Under the pieces are notes generated by a model. It was not told where the DNA came from. It ran no database searches and worked only from the letters and a program-made list of their open reading frames with translations. Made by a program: the position numbers and the translations under genes. DNA of 64,000 bases, taken from contig NZ_KZ614144.1 of assembly GCF_002884445.1 (NCBI RefSeq), forward strand, positions 5,412,712 through 5,476,711, written 5' to 3'. Position 1 is the first letter of the stretch, and each line of letters begins with the position of its first letter. Below, piece by piece: positions 60,120 through 64,000 of this stretch. This stretch comes from Paenibacillus castaneae. GTDB lineage: Bacteria; Bacillota; Bacilli; Paenibacillales; Paenibacillaceae.

Positions 60120-60704
60120 TTAGCCATACACGAATTGTTCCAGCTCCAATACAGCATGCTCGTCTGCCTGATTAGAATTATCGAAATATAACACGGAGGA
60201 TGCTGGCAAGCGCCAGCTTAACGTTTTACTTGTTAGTGAGAGCCGGAATTCACTCCAGTGATCGAGCTTCCACCGATCGAGCTCCGATCCTCGCTTACGA
60301 ATGCGTTCATAGTACTGCTGTTCGTCATGAAGGGAAACGAATATAACCTTTACAGACACATCATCTAGTGAGGCCTCTATGGAGGAGAGCTCCTGCTCAA
60401 TCCATCTAGGGGTCTCTATACCTTTTGTAAAAGGGCCTATAACAAGCACATCATTCCCAATATCGATGTTCTCAAGCGCCGCATCCATCGTGATGCGATA
60501 GCCCAGGTCACGACAGAGCGCCTTATAAGCCTTTGAATCTCTATCCGTTGGGTCTAGGCCCGCTTGCGTCATGAGAGCAACAGCAGCCGGCCGCAGCAGT
60601 GTATCCATATCCAGTAGAACTGCTCCTCTTCGCTTTGCCAAAGCTTTCGCCAGCGTCGTCTTTCCTGCGCCAGCACCGCCAACAAAAAAAACTAATTTTC
60701 GCAT
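60120..60704 (-). CDS. P-loop kinase-like AAA protein
   Basis: 194 residues, cytosolic. Walker A F-V-G-G-A-G-A-G-K-T-T, acidic L-D-M-D-T-L, lid-like R-I-R-K-R-G-S-E-L-D-R-W-K. This resembles small-molecule or nucleoside kinases of the AAA_33 group. Substrate unknown. Monocistronic between the DUF5808 gene (convergent) and the tRNA terminator. Confidence 0.8.
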   Translation of the reverse strand: MRKLVFFVGGAGAGKTTLAKALAKRRGAVLLDMDTLLRPAAVALMTQAGLDPTDRDSKAYKALCRDLGYRITMDAALENIDIGNDVLVIGPFTKGIETPRWIEQELSSIEASLDDVSVKVIFVSLHDEQQYYERIRKRGSELDRWKLDHWSEFRLSLTSKTLSWRLPASSVLYFDNSNQADEHAVLELEQFVYG

Positions 60705-60741
60705 CTATTGCCCTCCGTTCTCGTTATAACCTTATTCATAA

Positions 60742-60771
60742 CAAAAAAACACCCTGCAATGCAAGGTGTTC
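60742..60771 (-). terminator. Terminator of the rRNA-tRNA transcript
   Basis: In the transcript AACACC-TTGC-ATT-GCAG-GGTGTT is followed by T residues, 14 bases after the tRNA-Gly 3' end. Confidence 0.85.
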
Positions 60772-60784
60772 TGAATGTAAATGA

Positions 60785-60859
60785 TGGAGCGGAAGACGGG
60801 AATCGAACCCGCGACCCTCGCCTTGGCAAGGCGATGCTCTACCGCTGAGCCACTTCCGC
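60785..60859 (-). tRNA. tRNA-Gly (anticodon GCC)
   Basis: Acceptor GCGGAAG pairs with CTTCCGC; D-arm GGCTCAGCGGTAGAGC, anticodon loop CTTGCCAAG, T-arm GGGTTCGAATCCC and encoded CCA are all present. Confidence 0.97.
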
Positions 60860-60866
60860 GAATAAA

Positions 60867-60940
60867 TGGCTGGGGATTCAGGATTCGAACCTGAGATGAC
60901 GGAGTCAAAGTCCGTTGCCTTACCGCTTGGCTAAACCCCA
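60867..60940 (-). tRNA. tRNA-Gln (anticodon TTG)
   Basis: TGGGGTTTAGCCAAGCGG start, anticodon loop ACTTTGACT, T-arm AGGTTCGAATCCT and encoded CCA. Confidence 0.97.
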
Positions 60941-60967
60941 ACATATATGGGTACTGCTTTTTTTGAA

Positions 60968-61044
60968 TGGCGGAGCTGACGGGATTCGAACCCGCGGTCT
61001 CCTGCGTGACAGGCAGGCATGTTGGGCCACTACACCACAGCTCC
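60968..61044 (-). tRNA. tRNA-Asp (anticodon GTC)
   Basis: Acceptor GGAGCTG pairs with CAGCTCC; anticodon loop CTGTCAC, T-arm GGGTTCGAATCCC and encoded CCA. Confidence 0.97.
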
Positions 61045-61079
61045 ATATGTAAGCTCGGATAAATCCGAAGGTGAAACTT

Positions 61080-61156
<77 letters not shown>

Positions 61157-61319
61157 TCATTTGAAACTATTTCACAGACATAACAAAACCCACTGTTGTG
61201 GGTCAAGCGTTAATGCAAGCATTAACAGCTTACGCCCTGAAAACTGGATACGAAAGGTAGGTTTGCTGAAACCTTACTGCTGCTGTCTGCCGGATGTATG
61301 GGTCCAAACAAACTGTTTT
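61157..61319 (-). other. Spacer between 23S rRNA and tRNA cluster, no 5S gene
   Basis: Holds GTTAATGC-TT-GCATTAAC and ACCCAC-AACA-GTGGGT hairpins, the latter followed by TTTTGTTATG like a weak terminator, and a TATCCAGTTTTCAGGGC segment common in Bacillales rRNA spacers. No 5S-like sequence is visible. Confidence 0.6.

Positions 61320-64000
<2,681 letters not shown>

Overview
The window reads as a chromosomal segment of a low-to-mid GC, spore-forming Firmicute, most probably a Paenibacillus or close relative. This rests on a DesK-DesR-Des cassette, an EfeOBU iron system with a Tat-exported DyP peroxidase, a YflT-type stress protein, a sporulation-type sensor kinase, strong Bacillus-like ribosome binding sites with many GTG/TTG starts, and a 23S rRNA operon followed by tRNAs. 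Nothing looks like phage or plasmid backbone.

Layout. 0-11.8 kb: a truncated galactokinase divergent from an AraC regulator, an FAD oxidoreductase, a YflT stress protein, a CorA-like transporter with an altered GMN motif, a Gfo/Idh dehydrogenase, two lipase-like hydrolases, a hemolysin III protein, a GH26-like glycosidase and an RNA/DNA methyltransferase. 11.8-16.6 kb: efeO-efeB-efeU behind a near-perfect Fur box, then a papain-fold protein. 17.1-20.4 kb: a ComQ-like isoprenoid enzyme, a small NHLP-leader peptide ending in P-R-W-T-P, and a facing membrane histidine kinase, with Spo0A-box-like heptamers at both the peptide and kinase promoters. I think this is a ComQXP-like prenyl-peptide signalling module with an unusual precursor. 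21.4-24.8 kb: an ECF sigma factor, a membrane protein and an ABC exporter in one operon. 25.1-29.1 kb: a nuclease-wHTH gene, then a 123-bp tandem array of palindromes interrupted twice by identical 1304-bp IS3-family elements, each inserted at the same loop position. 29.2-45.6 kb: an AAA+/TPR pair, two carbohydrate esterases, pncB, des-desK-desR, an M29 aminopeptidase, a TetR-controlled ABC transporter with twin operators, a WYL regulator facing an SDR, and speD with a second SDR.

45.8-60.7 kb: an unrecognised multi-pass membrane protein, then a PAS-GGDEF-EAL-PilZ protein behind a c-di-GMP-I riboswitch. Next come an RNA-repair operon (rtcB and a RlaP-like nucleotidyltransferase), in which each gene is preceded by its own tiny ORF plus intrinsic terminator, and an NrtR/Prs-like/NadV-like operon that resembles NAD+ reconstitution pathway NARP1. 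After that are a Gfo/Idh enzyme, a GntR/DUF5808 pair and a P-loop kinase. 60.7-64 kb: tRNA-Gly, -Gln, -Asp and initiator tRNA-Met downstream of a 23S rRNA gene whose 5' end lies outside the window; no 5S gene is visible between them.

Start codons were reassigned from ribosome binding sites where the longest open frame was clearly too long. Functional calls come from motif recognition by eye only; no database search was possible.
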